A DNA stretch of 64,000 nt from Devosia rhodophyticola (GCF_028816475.1 NZ_CP118247.1:3216001-3280000); one strand, 5' to 3'; counted from the first letter of the stretch, positions 45,851 to 56,305 are shown. Notes: a model not told the origin generated them from the sequence alone. Made by a program: numbers and translations.

Positions 45851-47677
45851 ATGTGCGGTATTGTTGGAATTGTGGGCAGCGGGCCGGTTGCCGACAGGCT
45901 AGTCGATGCGCTCCGGCGGCTGGAATATCGCGGCTATGACAGTGCCGGGATTGCAACGCTGGATGGTGGCCTTATCGGTCGACGGCGGGCCGAAGGCAAA
46001 CTGGGCAATCTGGCGCAGAAACTGGTGGGCGATCCGCTGGTGGGGCGGATTGGCATCGGCCACACCCGTTGGGCAACCCACGGCGCGCCGACCGAGCAGA
46101 ATGCGCACCCGCATGCGACTGAGCGGGTTGCAATTGTCCATAATGGCATTATTGAAAATTTCCGTCAGCTGCTGGAGGACCTGGCCAGGGATGGTTATTC
46201 CCCCAAGACGCAGACGGACACCGAGTCCGTGGCGCTGTGGGTTACGCGGGAACTGGATCGTGGCGTGGCGCCCGAGCAGGCGGTTGCCAATACGCTCAAG
46301 CAATTGCGCGGGGCATTTGCGCTCGCTTTCATGTTCAAGGGCGACGAAAATCTTTTGATTGCGGCCCGTAGCGGCGCGCCTTTGGCCATCGGGTTTGGCG
46401 AGGGCGAGATGTATCTCGGGTCCGATGCGATGGCGCTGGCGCCGTTTACAGCCAAGCTTGCTTATCTCGAGGATGGCGACTGGGCGGTGATTACGCCGAC
46501 CAGCGTTGTTATTCGCGATATGGATGGGGCGGTCGTTGAGCGCGCGCGGCAATTGTCGCAGGTTTCGGCGCTGCTGGTGGATCGCGGCAACCACCGCCAT
46601 TTCATGGCCAAGGAAATTTACGAACAGCCAGAAACCATTTCGCACACGCTGAGCCATTATGTGGATATGGGCGCGGAGAAGGTTTCCATCCGCGAAACGA
46701 TGCCGTTCGACTTTGCCAAATTGACCCGATTGACGATCAGTGCCTGCGGGACCGCCTATTTTGCTGGTGCCGTGGCAAAATACTGGTTTGAGCGCTATGC
46801 GCGCCTGCCGGTCGATATCGATGTGGCATCGGAATTTCGCTATCGCGAGCCACCGATGGAAATGGGCGGGCTTTCGCTCTTCATTTCGCAATCGGGCGAA
46901 ACGGCGGACACTTTAGCCGCCTTGCGCTATTGCGCCGCGCAGGGGCAGCACGTTGCATCACTGGTCAACACGCAGGAATCGACCATCGCGCGGGAATCCG
47001 ATGTGGTGTTTCCGATCTTGTGTGGGCCCGAGATCGGCGTGGCTTCGACCAAAGCGCTGTCGGCTCAATTGACGGCCCTGGCCAGTCTTGCCATTGCTGC
47101 GGGCCGGGCGCGCGGGGTGCTGAACGCTGAGCAGGAAGCGGACCTTGTGCGGGCGCTTATTTCGGTGCCAAACGCCGTTTCGCGCGCTTTGGGGCAAGAA
47201 GACCGGATCGTCGAGATTGCCAAAAAACTCTCCAAGGCCAAGGACGTGCTTTATCTTGGTCGCGGGGTGATGTTCCCGATTGCCATGGAGGGGGCGCTCA
47301 AGCTCAAGGAAATTTCCTATATTCATGCCGAAGGCTATGCAGCCGGGGAACTCAAGCACGGGCCGATTGCGCTGGTTGATGAAGCGATGCCGGTGATTGT
47401 GGTCGCACCGTCTGACGAGCTGGTCGACAAGACGCTGTCCAACATGCAGGAAGTGGCGGCGCGTGGCGGCAAGATTATTCTGATTACCGACGAAGCGGGC
47501 GCGGCTACCGTTGGGCAAGGTGTCGCGGAAACCATCCTGATACCGCAGGTATCGAATTTTGTGGCGCCGATTCTGGCACTGATACCCGTGCAGTTGCTGG
47601 CCTATCATACAGCTGTGGCAATGGGGACCGACGTTGATCAGCCGCGCAATCTGGCCAAGTCAGTGACGGTGGAATAG
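45851..47677 (+). CDS. glmS: glutamine-fructose-6-phosphate aminotransferase (isomerizing)
   Basis: Makes glucosamine-6-phosphate, the entry step to UDP-GlcNAc (608 residues). The N-terminal nucleophile amidotransferase domain begins MCGIVGIVG with catalytic Cys2, and two SIS domains follow (CGTAYFAGAV and LGRGVMFPIAMEGALKLKEISYIHAEGYAAGELKHGP). It ends AKSVTVE as in homologues. No ribozyme precedes it. It shares a transcript with glmU and converges with recG. Confidence 0.97.
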   Translation: MCGIVGIVGSGPVADRLVDALRRLEYRGYDSAGIATLDGGLIGRRRAEGKLGNLAQKLVGDPLVGRIGIGHTRWATHGAPTEQNAHPHATERVAIVHNGIIENFRQLLEDLARDGYSPKTQTDTESVALWVTRELDRGVAPEQAVANTLKQLRGAFALAFMFKGDENLLIAARSGAPLAIGFGEGEMYLGSDAMALAPFTAKLAYLEDGDWAVITPTSVVIRDMDGAVVERARQLSQVSALLVDRGNHRHFMAKEIYEQPETISHTLSHYVDMGAEKVSIRETMPFDFAKLTRLTISACGTAYFAGAVAKYWFERYARLPVDIDVASEFRYREPPMEMGGLSLFISQSGETADTLAALRYCAAQGQHVASLVNTQESTIARESDVVFPILCGPEIGVASTKALSAQLTALASLAIAAGRARGVLNAEQEADLVRALISVPNAVSRALGQEDRIVEIAKKLSKAKDVLYLGRGVMFPIAMEGALKLKEISYIHAEGYAAGELKHGPIALVDEAMPVIVVAPSDELVDKTLSNMQEVAARGGKIILITDEAGAATVGQGVAETILIPQVSNFVAPILALIPVQLLAYHTAVAMGTDVDQPRNLAKSVTVE

Positions 47678-47680
47678 ATC

Positions 47681-49789
47681 TTATCCCGCGCGAATGAGCG
47701 GGATGGCGAGGTCTTTGCGGAAGACATAGAGCAGGGTGCGCAGGGCGTCGCCTTCGGGACCGGTCAGGCCCGGATTTTTGGCAAGAGCGGCCTTTGCGTC
47801 GTCGTGCGCATAGTCGATCAGGTGGCGATGAACATCTGGCACGGCAAGGCGATAGCCGGGCATGCCGGACTGGCGGGTGCCCAGGACATCGCCCTGACCG
47901 CGCAGTTCGAGATCGCGCTCGGCGATGATAAAGCCGTCTTCGGTTGATTTGATGGTTTCAAGGCGGGCCTTGGCGGTTTCGCTCAAGGGATCCTTGTAGA
48001 GCAGCAGACAGGCGGAGCGAATGGCACCGCGCCCGACGCGGCCGCGAAGTTGGTGGAGTTGGGCCAGGCCGAAACGTTCGGCATGCTCGATGATCATGAT
48101 CGACGCGTTGGGGATATCGACGCCCACCTCGATGACGGTGGTGGCGACCAATAATTTGACTTCGTTGGCAACAAATCGCTGCATGGCTGCCTGCTTGGCA
48201 GAAGCGCTCATTCGCCCATGGACAAGCGCTACCTGATCGCCAAACGCTTTTTGCAGTTCAGCAAATCGGTCTTCGGCAGATACGACGTCCAGATGTTCGC
48301 TTTCTTCAACCAGAGGGCAGACCCAAAAGGCCTGAGCACCTTCCTCCAGACGGGCGCGGAGGCGCTCGACGACCCGGGAATAGTCGGCGGCGGAAACGAC
48401 GGCGGTGTCGATGGGTTGGCGGCCCTTGGGTTTTTCGCGCAGGGTACTGACAGCCATATCGCCAAAATGGGTGAGGACGAGGGTTCGCGGGATCGGGGTT
48501 GCGGTCATAACCAGCAAATCGGTGTGACGACCTTTTTCGGACAAAGCGAGACGCTGATGGACGCCAAATCTATGTTGTTCGTCAACGACATTGAGGCCCA
48601 GATTGTCAAAATCAACGCCGGACTGGAATAGCGCGTGTGTGCCAACAGCTATGGTCGTTTGGCCATTGGCGAGGCCAGCAAGGATCGAGCGACGTTCGGC
48701 TGCGCCCATTTTGCCCGTGAGCAGGGCTATGCCGATACCGGCTGCATCGCACAGTGGCTTGAGTGTCTTGTAGTGCTGGGTGGCCAAAATTTCGGTGGGT
48801 GACATCAAGGCAGACTGGGCATCGCTTTCGGCCATGGCGGCCATCGCCATAAGGGCAACAACGGTTTTGCCCGAGCCGACATCGCCCTGGAGCAAGCGCG
48901 ACATACGGTCGGAGGAGCCGAGATCGGTACGGATTTCGTCTATCGCCGCGAGTTGGCCGGCGGTGAGGGAAAAGGGCAGGGTGTCGGTGACGCGGGTGGT
49001 GATCTCGCCAGTAAAGGTGCGGGCAACGCCGCGCGCGGCGACCATGGATGAGCGGATCAGCTGCAGCGTCAATTGGCCGGCGAAATATTCATCATAGGCC
49101 AGACGCATCCGAGCTGGACCCCAGAGTTCGGCGTCGGCAGGCGCATCCGGGACGTGAACAGCATGCATGGCGGTCGAGAAATCGGGCCAATTGAAATTGG
49201 CGACAGTGGCGGGTGGGATCCACTCGGGGATAGAGGGAATGGTTTCTACAACCTGCCGCACCAGTTTAGAGAGCGCCTTGGAGCTGAGACCATTGGTGAG
49301 CGGGTATATTGGTTCGACGAGAGGTAGCGTCGAGAACTTGTCGGGTTCAACGATATAGTCTGGATGGGTGATCTGCTTCTCGCCATTGAAAAAACCGATC
49401 TGGCCGGAAACGTAGCGCTCTTCGCCGACCGGCAGGGATTTTTCGACCCAACCGCCGTGGGCGCGGAAAAAGACCAGCTGGATTTCGCCGGATTCGTCGT
49501 GGGCGAAGACGCGATGGGGCACATACTGGCGATTGCGCGGCGCAGGCTGGTGACGGTCGATGAGCAGTTTCAAGGTAACGATCTGATTGAGGTAGGCGTC
49601 GGCAATGCCAACCTGCCGACTGCGATCAACGACGCTTGCTGGCATATGCATCAGGATATCGAGGGCGATGGCCTCCTGACCGTCGGGCGCGCCGAAAAAG
49701 CGGCTGAGCAGCGCAGCCAATTTGTCGCCCACCCCTTTAATGGTGTGAAGCGAGCGAAAGAGCGGGTCGAGACTGGTCGGGCGAGACAC
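47681..49789 (-). CDS. recG: ATP-dependent DNA helicase RecG
   Basis: Superfamily 2 translocase that reverses stalled replication forks and processes Holliday junctions (702 residues). The wedge (OB) domain is N-terminal. Motif I GDVGSGKTVVALMA, motif II VVDEQHRFGVHQR, motif III TATPIPRTL, motif VI region QLRGRVGRGA. The C-terminal TRG region includes DLELRGQGDVLGTRQSG. It is transcribed toward glmS and diverges from sdhE. Confidence 0.96.
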   Translation of the reverse strand: MSRPTSLDPLFRSLHTIKGVGDKLAALLSRFFGAPDGQEAIALDILMHMPASVVDRSRQVGIADAYLNQIVTLKLLIDRHQPAPRNRQYVPHRVFAHDESGEIQLVFFRAHGGWVEKSLPVGEERYVSGQIGFFNGEKQITHPDYIVEPDKFSTLPLVEPIYPLTNGLSSKALSKLVRQVVETIPSIPEWIPPATVANFNWPDFSTAMHAVHVPDAPADAELWGPARMRLAYDEYFAGQLTLQLIRSSMVAARGVARTFTGEITTRVTDTLPFSLTAGQLAAIDEIRTDLGSSDRMSRLLQGDVGSGKTVVALMAMAAMAESDAQSALMSPTEILATQHYKTLKPLCDAAGIGIALLTGKMGAAERRSILAGLANGQTTIAVGTHALFQSGVDFDNLGLNVVDEQHRFGVHQRLALSEKGRHTDLLVMTATPIPRTLVLTHFGDMAVSTLREKPKGRQPIDTAVVSAADYSRVVERLRARLEEGAQAFWVCPLVEESEHLDVVSAEDRFAELQKAFGDQVALVHGRMSASAKQAAMQRFVANEVKLLVATTVIEVGVDIPNASIMIIEHAERFGLAQLHQLRGRVGRGAIRSACLLLYKDPLSETAKARLETIKSTEDGFIIAERDLELRGQGDVLGTRQSGMPGYRLAVPDVHRHLIDYAHDDAKAALAKNPGLTGPEGDALRTLLYVFRKDLAIPLIRAG

Positions 49790-49960
49790 GATTCGGGGTT
49801 TCCTGTTGCGCCTTCAAGCTAGCCGCAGGTGCGTTGTTGCCCAAGCCCTAAGGTGCTGTTGGTCAGGCATTGATCGAATTGCGCGCAAAATACTGACAAG
49901 CGGGTGCAATGACGATATGAAAGCGGTCCAATCAACCATCACTCAGGATCATGGCGCTCA

Positions 49961-50239
49961 ATGACTGCCGGTGACGACATTGCTATTCGCCGCAAGATGA
50001 TACGCTATCGCGCGTGGCATCGCGGAACGCGGGAGATGGATCTGGTACTGGGGCCGTTTGCGGATGCCCATGTCGAATCGATGAATTCCGAGGGGTTGGA
50101 TCGGCTGGAGAAGCTGATGAGCGAGGAGGATCCAGCGCTTCTAACCTGGGTCATGGGGCAGGCGGTGCCGCCGGAAAATGTTGACCGGGCCTTTCTCGAC
50201 ATAGTCATTGCCGACCATAGCGTGCGGGCGCGTTCATGA
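49961..50239 (+). CDS. sdhE: succinate dehydrogenase FAD assembly factor SdhE
   Basis: A 92-residue member of the DUF339/Sdh5 family that helps attach FAD covalently to the succinate dehydrogenase flavoprotein. The signature RGxRE is at residues 21-25 (HRGTREMD). The remaining helices LDRLEKLMSEEDPALLTWVMGQ fit. It overlaps mfd by four bases, so it is coupled to it, an arrangement I recall from other Rhizobiales. Confidence 0.92.
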   Translation: MTAGDDIAIRRKMIRYRAWHRGTREMDLVLGPFADAHVESMNSEGLDRLEKLMSEEDPALLTWVMGQAVPPENVDRAFLDIVIADHSVRARS

Positions 50240-53200
50240 ACGAGATGGTTCCGATCAAGCCAACGCGCACGCTATCGAATGTGCCCGACGGCATGCAGCC
50301 CATGGTTTTGGCGCGGCTGGTTGAGGAGCGATTGAAGGTGGCGCCGGATGACGCGGCCAGCGTCGTTTTTGTAGCGCGCGATGGACGGCGTTTGCAGCGT
50401 ATGGCGGAGATTTTGAGCCAGATGTTGCCCGGCCATCCGGTACTTACACTACCTGCCTGGGATTGTCTGCCCTACGACAGGGTCTCGCCGAACGGGGTGA
50501 CGATCGCGGCGCGGATGAATACACTTGCGGCGTTGACCTCGGGTGGGGTTAAGGGTGTGGTGGTGCTGACGGCAGTCAACGCGTTGATCCAGCGACTACC
50601 GCCGCGCGATGTTGTGGCTGGCATGTCGTTTTCAGCGGTTTCAGGCCGCATGGTGGACAGCGAAAAGCTGATTGGCTGGGCGGCCAATAATGGCTATCTG
50701 CGGGTGCCGACGGTTCGGGAGTCGGGCGAATATGCGGTGCGTGGCGGGTTGGTTGATCTGTTTCCAGCCAATGCCGAGTTCCCACTTCGATTCTGACTTT
50801 TTCGGGCAGACGCTTGAATCTATTCGTACATTTGATTCCGACACACAGCGCACCAATGGAACGCTTAAGCACATCGATTTGACGCCGATGAGCGAACTCG
50901 TCTTGACCCAAGAGACGATCAAGCGCTTCCGGCAAAATTATACCCGCAGCTTTGGTGGTAATACCGCTGACGATCAGCTTTATGCGGCTGTCAGCGGCGG
51001 TGCGCGCTATTCAGGTAGCGAGCACTGGTTGCCGTTTTTTTATGATCACCTGGACACGCTGGCTCAATATTGCGGTGATGCGCCGTTTGTTTTCGATGAT
51101 CAGGCGATTGAGGCCTACTCGGATCGGCGGGGGCAGATTGACGACTATTACGAGGCGCGCGAAACTGCACGGGTGACGCCGCAGGTGGCCGGTAGCGGGG
51201 CACCGTACAAGCCTGTTCCGCCTGCCTTGCTGTATGCGGTGGACGACCATCCTTACGCGTTGGCGGGAGCCAGCGTCGTACAATTGTCGCCGTTTCTGGC
51301 GCCCAATGCGAACGACGATGAGGGTGGGCATATAGCGCCCAGTTTTGCCGCCGAACGTGCAGCAACCGATACCAATCTGTTTGAAGCAGTTGTTGAGCGG
51401 CTAATGGCGGAACGCCGCGCCGGGCGTCGCACCATCATTGCATGTTGGAGCGAGGGCACCCGCGACCGCATGGTGCAGGTGCTCAAGGACCATGGACTGA
51501 CCAATCCGCGGTTGGCCGAAAATTGGCGCGATGCCGCAAGCACTAGCGCTGCGACCACGTCTCTAGTGGTGTTGGGACTTGAATCCGGGTTTGAAACCAA
51601 GGACTTGCTGGTTTTTTCCGAGCAGGACATTCTTGGCGAGCGCATTTTGCGGGCGCAACGCAAGAAGAAGGCCAGCGATGCGCTGACGGAAGCTACCAGT
51701 TTGGCTGCGGGCGATCTGGTGGTGCATGTCGATCATGGTATCGGCCGGTTTTTAGGCCTCAAGGTCATTTACGCGGGCGGGGCGCCGCATGAATGTGTCG
51801 AGATCGAATATGCGGGCGATACAAAGCTCTATCTACCGGTAGAAAATATCGAACTGCTGTCGCGCTATGGTGCGGAGGACGCCGGGGCGCAGCTGGACAA
51901 GCTGGGCGGCGTTGCCTGGCAGGCCAAGAAGGGACGCCTCAAAAAACGTATCCGCGAGATGGCGGAACAATTGATCAGGATTGCAGCGGCACGACTGCTC
52001 AGTCGTTCCGACCCAGTTGAAATCCACCCGGGTGCCTATGACGAATTCGTAGCGCGGTTTCCCTATGAGGAAACCGAGGATCAGTTGGCGGCGGTCGACG
52101 CGGTGTTTGAAGATTTGACCGCTGGCAAAGTGATGGACCGGCTGGTGTGCGGCGATGTCGGGTTCGGCAAGACCGAAGTTGCGTTGCGGGCAGCATTTGC
52201 AGTGGCCCTTGGCGGTCAACAAGTTGCGGTCGTCGTGCCAACCACTCTATTGGCCCGGCAGCATTTCAAGACCTTCAAGGAGCGTTTCGCCGGGTTGCCG
52301 GTCAATGTGCAGCATGCATCCCGGCTGGTGACATCGGCCGAGATGAAAGCGACCAAGGAAGGGCTGGCAGATGGTCAGGTCGATATTGTCATCGGTACGC
52401 ACGCCCTGCTGGCCAAATCAATAAGCTTCAAAAATCTTGGCATGCTGATCATTGATGAAGAGCAGCACTTTGGCGTTGGCCACAAGGAGCGCCTCAAAGA
52501 ACTCAAGGACAATGTGCATGTTCTGACCCTGACGGCGACGCCGATTCCGCGAACCTTGCAGCTGGCACTGACCGGCGTGCGGGATTTGTCGCTGCTGGCC
52601 ACGCCGCCGGTCGACCGACTGGCGATCCGCACATTCATTTCGCCGTTTGACCCGTTGAGTGTGCGTGAGGCGCTGTTGCGGGAGAAATATCGCGGTGGGC
52701 AGTCATTTTATGTGGTACCACGGATCAAGGATCAGACCGAGATTGCCGAGTTCCTGATCGCTCAAGTGCCAGAGGTTTCCTTCGTGATTGCCAATGGGCA
52801 AATGGCGCCGGGGCAGCTCGATGACATCATGAATGCCTTCTATGATGGCAAGTTTGACGTGCTGGTAGCGACAACAATTGTTGAATCCGGGTTGGATATT
52901 CCAAACGCCAATACGCTGATCGTTCACCGAGCCGACAATTTCGGGTTGGCCCAGCTTTATCAGATACGTGGCCGTATCGGTCGGTCCAAGGCACGGGCTT
53001 ACGCGCTGTTTACCGTGCCACCTGATCGGAAAATGACCGATACAGCAGAGCGGCGTCTCGGCGTGTTGCAATCACTAGAAAGTCTTGGTGCAGGCTTTCA
53101 ACTGGCAAGCCACGATCTGGATATACGCGGGGCCGGCAATTTGCTGGGCGACGAGCAATCAGGCCATATTCGCGAGGTCGGGTTCGAACTTTATCAGTCG

Positions 53201-53722
53201 ATGCTGGAAGAAGCCGTGGCGAACCTGCGCAGCGGGGAGGGGGAATATCAGGACGATAATGAATGGAGCCCCCAGATATCGCTTGGCATGCCGGTGATGA
53301 TTCCAGAGACCTATGTGCCGGATCTGCAAGTACGGATGCAGCTTTACCGACAGTTGGGCGACCTTTCGGATGTGCGCGAAATTGATGCGGCGGGCGCAGA
53401 GTTGATCGACCGGTTCGGGCCTTTACCCGAGGAAGTTGAAGGTCTGCTCAAAGTCATCCTTGTCAAAGCCTTGTGCAGGGTTGCAAATGTTGAGAAAGTG
53501 GACGCCGGTCCGAAGGGAGCAGTGATAACTTTGCGCAATAATGAATTTCCGAATCCGGTGGCTCTGGTCAGGCTGGTTTCTGATGTCGCCAATCAAGTTC
53601 GGATCAAACCTGATCAAAAACTAGTGTTCGCGCGCAACTGGCCAACCGCCGAAGCGCGCCTCAAAGGGGCCGCGGGCATATTGTCGCGAATGGCCAAACT
53701 GGCCGAAAACGCTGACGGATGA
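50236..53722 (+). CDS. mfd: transcription-repair coupling factor (frameshifted by one base)
   Basis: Removes stalled RNA polymerase and recruits UvrA. The N-terminal UvrB-homology region runs in one frame to a stop at 50794 (VRGGLVDLFPANAEFPLRF), and the continuation DFFGQTLESIRTFDSD is in the next frame. Removing the extra base near 50793 restores FPLRFDFFG and a protein of about 1161 residues, the normal length. Downstream parts are complete: RNA polymerase interaction domain (GDLVVHVDHGIGRFLGL), motif I GDVGFGKTEVALRAAF, motif II IIDEEQHFGV, TATPIPRTL, and the C-terminal TRCF domain. A sequencing indel is likely. Confidence 0.93.
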
Positions 53723-53898
53723 GCACTTTCGCGGCAAATATTTACCTCTCGGACGACGATCCGCCACACTTTGTCTTTAAAGCTTTGGCAAGAACGTATG
53801 GTCATGTTATTGCCCGAATTCAGCACTTGAAGGGCAATTCATTGAAGGTGGCAAAGATGGCCACCGGGACTGCCAAGGAAGCCAAGGAAATTCTATGA
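53719..53898 (+). CDS. possible 59-residue protein between mfd and ialB
   Basis: An ATG overlaps the mfd stop by four bases and the stop overlaps the ATG of ialB by four bases, leaving an exact fit. The peptide is basic in its second half (ARIQHLKGNSLKVAKMATGT, then KEAKEIL). No family recognised. Chance overlap is possible and codon choice is not distinctive. Confidence 0.35.
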   Translation: MSTFAANIYLSDDDPPHFVFKALARTYGHVIARIQHLKGNSLKVAKMATGTAKEAKEIL

Positions 53899-54614
53899 AC
53901 CTCAGGAAACCTCTAGTCGCCGGGATTTCGGTGGCTGCGATGCTGCTGTCCGCGATGTCGGCATATGCCCAGGATAATTCAGCGCCAGTTCCGGCCACGG
54001 CAACGCCCGTGCCGGCACAGAGCGATGCGCCCACACCGCCAGCCGTCGCGAGCCCGTGGCTCAAGGTTTGCGGCGACCCGATGGAAGATGGCAAGAAAGC
54101 CTGCATCATGAGCCAACAGGTCGTGGTCAACGGGCAACCACTCGCCTCGTTCACACTGCGTGACGATCCGGGTCAGGAAAGCCGGCTTCTGGCTGTGGCG
54201 CAGTTGCCGCTTGGCGTGCTGTTGCCGTTTAGCCTGACATGGCAAATCGACAGCGCAAAGCCTGTTCGCGTACCCTTCATGTTGTGCGATCCCGGCGGGT
54301 GTAGCTCGCAGCTCGTTATCAACGAGGCCTATATCAACTCGCTCAAGCACGGCAACACGCTTAAGCTGATCGCCAAGAACCGTTTCAACAAAGACCTTGT
54401 CATCAGTGTCAATCTTTCGGGCTTTACCGCCAAGTATGACGGTGAGCAGGACTATTCCTGGGACGAGTTCCAGAAAATCGCCAGCGGTCAGAGTGCACTG
54501 GATCAGAACAGTGGCGGTGCGGCACTCGAAAAGGGTGTTGCCGATCAGGCCGAAGAATTGCGCAAGAAGCTTACCGAGAGCGTCAAGCCCGATGGTGCTG
54601 CGCCCGCCAACTAG
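53895..54614 (+). CDS. invasion associated locus B family protein
   Basis: A 239-residue secreted protein. Signal peptide ends SAYA before QDN; a Pro/Ala-rich linker then leads to the IalB domain with WLKVCGDPMEDGKKACIMSQQVVV, LLPFSLTWQID, FMLCDPGGCSSQL and a charged C terminus. First named for Bartonella invasion of red cells, but it is common in free-living Rhizobiales and its role there is unclear. AAGGAA lies just before the ATG. A strong terminator follows. Confidence 0.9.
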   Translation: MNLRKPLVAGISVAAMLLSAMSAYAQDNSAPVPATATPVPAQSDAPTPPAVASPWLKVCGDPMEDGKKACIMSQQVVVNGQPLASFTLRDDPGQESRLLAVAQLPLGVLLPFSLTWQIDSAKPVRVPFMLCDPGGCSSQLVINEAYINSLKHGNTLKLIAKNRFNKDLVISVNLSGFTAKYDGEQDYSWDEFQKIASGQSALDQNSGGAALEKGVADQAEELRKKLTESVKPDGAAPAN

Positions 54615-54637
54615 GATTGGCCAATTATCGAATATGG

Positions 54638-54664
54638 AAAGGGTGCCGGTGGCACCCTTTTTTG
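54638..54664 (+). terminator. intrinsic terminator after ialB
   Basis: AAAGGGTGCC, loop GGT, GGCACCCTTT followed by three or more T bases (TTTTTT in all): a ten-base-pair stem with a T tract, 23 bases after the ialB stop. The gene beyond it is on the other strand. Confidence 0.85.
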
Positions 54665-54668
54665 TTGG

Positions 54669-55838
54669 CTATCGCCGGCCCATGCCAATTGCGAAGGCTT
54701 GTTTGCGCAGAGCGGGCAAAAGTTTGAGCGCCCATAGGCCGCCGGAACGCAGCGCCTGGGCGGGCAGCATTTCCAACAGTAGTGACCGAAACAGCGCGTC
54801 GACGACCGAGCCGGTCTGGACCAGATCGGCATGGCGCAGCTGTGCATAGTCAGTGCTGGCGCGGCTTGCCCAATTGGGATCGGATTTGTTGATTGAACCG
54901 GCGATCTGGGCCAGATCGGCGACGTCGCGCAAACCGAGATTCAGGCCTTGCGCACCAATAGGAGGAAAGGCGTGCGCTGCTTCGCCGATAAGTGCGATAC
55001 CGTTGCCGCCAGCTTTGTTTACGGTCAACGTGCTCAGCGGGAATATGAAACTGGACGACAAGATTTCCAGAGACCCGAACAACCGTTGCGATTTTTCCAT
55101 CAGGCGGGCCGTTAGTGCCTCGGTGCCGCCCGATAGGGCTTGCCGGAGAGTTGAGTCCTGATCGATCCAGACCAGATTGGCGCGGTTGGCCCCGGCGGGG
55201 ACCAAGGTGAAAGGTCCGTTGGAATAGTGGAATTCGACCGAGGCTCCGTTCAGCGGACGCCCAAGGGCGAGGTCGCACACAAGAGCGGATTGAGAAAAGG
55301 CGTGCTCGCGCGTCGAAAAGCCCGCCGCGCCGCGGACAAACGACTTTTTCCCGTCGGCACCGATGATCAGATTGGCGCAAAGTGTGGTGCCATCGGATAG
55401 CGTTAGGGTGTGAAACGCATCGCTCAAGGTAAGCGCAGCGAGAGTGCAGGGGGATGTCGTGATATTTTCAAGCGTTGCGGCGATATTTTTGAAGCTTTCG
55501 GTGAGCTTGATGTTGGCAAAATTCCAACCGAAGGCAGGAATATCTGCTTGTTGAGCGTCGAAGAGCGTTTCGGGTGCGCGCAACAGGCGATTTGTGGCGT
55601 CGATAATGCGAATTTGCGTCAAGGCATGGCCGAGCGCCTCGGGCGTATCGATCAATCCAGAGTCGGTGAGAAACTGAACGCTTGGCATCATCAGGGCAGA
55701 GGTACGCCGATCGGGCGGCACCTCTGGCGACAGGTGCAGCGTTTCAAGTCCTGCCTTTGCCAGAGTAATGGCGGCGGCCAGCCCGGTCAGACCGCCGCCG
55801 ACGACAACGGCATCATATTGTGGTTCGAACTGGTTCAT
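54669..55838 (-). CDS. FAD-dependent monooxygenase of the UbiH/UbiF/COQ6 type
   Basis: A 389-residue flavoprotein. FAD-binding GxGxxG-type start DAVVVGGGLTGLAAAITLAKAG, the DG motif IIGADGKKSFVR and the second FAD motif LIGEAAHAFPPIGAQGLNLGLRD. In most homologues this last motif starts GDAAH; here it is GEAAH. The fold fits aromatic-ring hydroxylases acting on ubiquinone precursors. The gene is coupled to the upstream YeeE/YedE gene by a four-base overlap (ATG 55838 against the stop 55835). ATG 55838 fits the family; the 30-residue extension before it does not. Confidence 0.85.
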   Translation of the reverse strand: MNQFEPQYDAVVVGGGLTGLAAAITLAKAGLETLHLSPEVPPDRRTSALMMPSVQFLTDSGLIDTPEALGHALTQIRIIDATNRLLRAPETLFDAQQADIPAFGWNFANIKLTESFKNIAATLENITTSPCTLAALTLSDAFHTLTLSDGTTLCANLIIGADGKKSFVRGAAGFSTREHAFSQSALVCDLALGRPLNGASVEFHYSNGPFTLVPAGANRANLVWIDQDSTLRQALSGGTEALTARLMEKSQRLFGSLEILSSSFIFPLSTLTVNKAGGNGIALIGEAAHAFPPIGAQGLNLGLRDVADLAQIAGSINKSDPNWASRASTDYAQLRHADLVQTGSVVDALFRSLLLEMLPAQALRSGGLWALKLLPALRKQAFAIGMGRR

Positions 55839-56305
55839 TGAGCATTGGCAAGTCGTTTGGCGTGCCCGCTGGGCACAAGGGCGCTGCCAGCATACGACCC
55901 GATGAACAAGGCGACCAGATAGATCCACAAATCATTGGGCAAAAAGGCAATCAGTGAAATTGCAGGGCCGGGGCAGATGCCGGACATTCCCCAGCCGACA
56001 CCGAACAGGGCGGCGCCAATGATCAGGCGGCGATCGATCTTTTGATATTCGGGTTCATGAAAGGTCGTGTCAAAAAGGGGTTCTGCGCGGGCGCGACTGA
56101 AACGAACCGCAAAAAACATGACAAGAATGGCGGGAACAATAACAAATGCCAGGCTTGGGTCCCAACCCCCGGTTGGTATGGCGGTGAAATCCAGAAAGCG
56201 CAGTACTTTTAGCGGGTCAACCATTTGGGAGACGTAAAGCCCAGCACCAAACAAACCACCACTTAAGGCAGCCGTTGCCAGATATGGGAGGTGCAATCTG
56301 TGCAT
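55835..56305 (-). CDS. YeeE/YedE family protein, second half
   Basis: A 156-residue membrane protein of the YeeE/YedE sulfur-transport family (PF04143 type). It has about four helices and the signature VGWGMSGICPGPAISLI near residue 110. In many bacteria the transporter is split into two adjacent short genes, as here. Thiosulfate or a related sulfur anion is the usual cargo. The start at ATG 56305 overlaps the stop of the upstream half, so both are made together. Confidence 0.87.
   Translation of the reverse strand: MHRLHLPYLATAALSGGLFGAGLYVSQMVDPLKVLRFLDFTAIPTGGWDPSLAFVIVPAILVMFFAVRFSRARAEPLFDTTFHEPEYQKIDRRLIIGAALFGVGWGMSGICPGPAISLIAFLPNDLWIYLVALFIGSYAGSALVPSGHAKRLANAQ

Noticed and set aside
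45899..46891. 330-codon frame antisense to glmS
   Set aside because: Shadow of glmS; composition rich in His and Arg, no recognisable domain.
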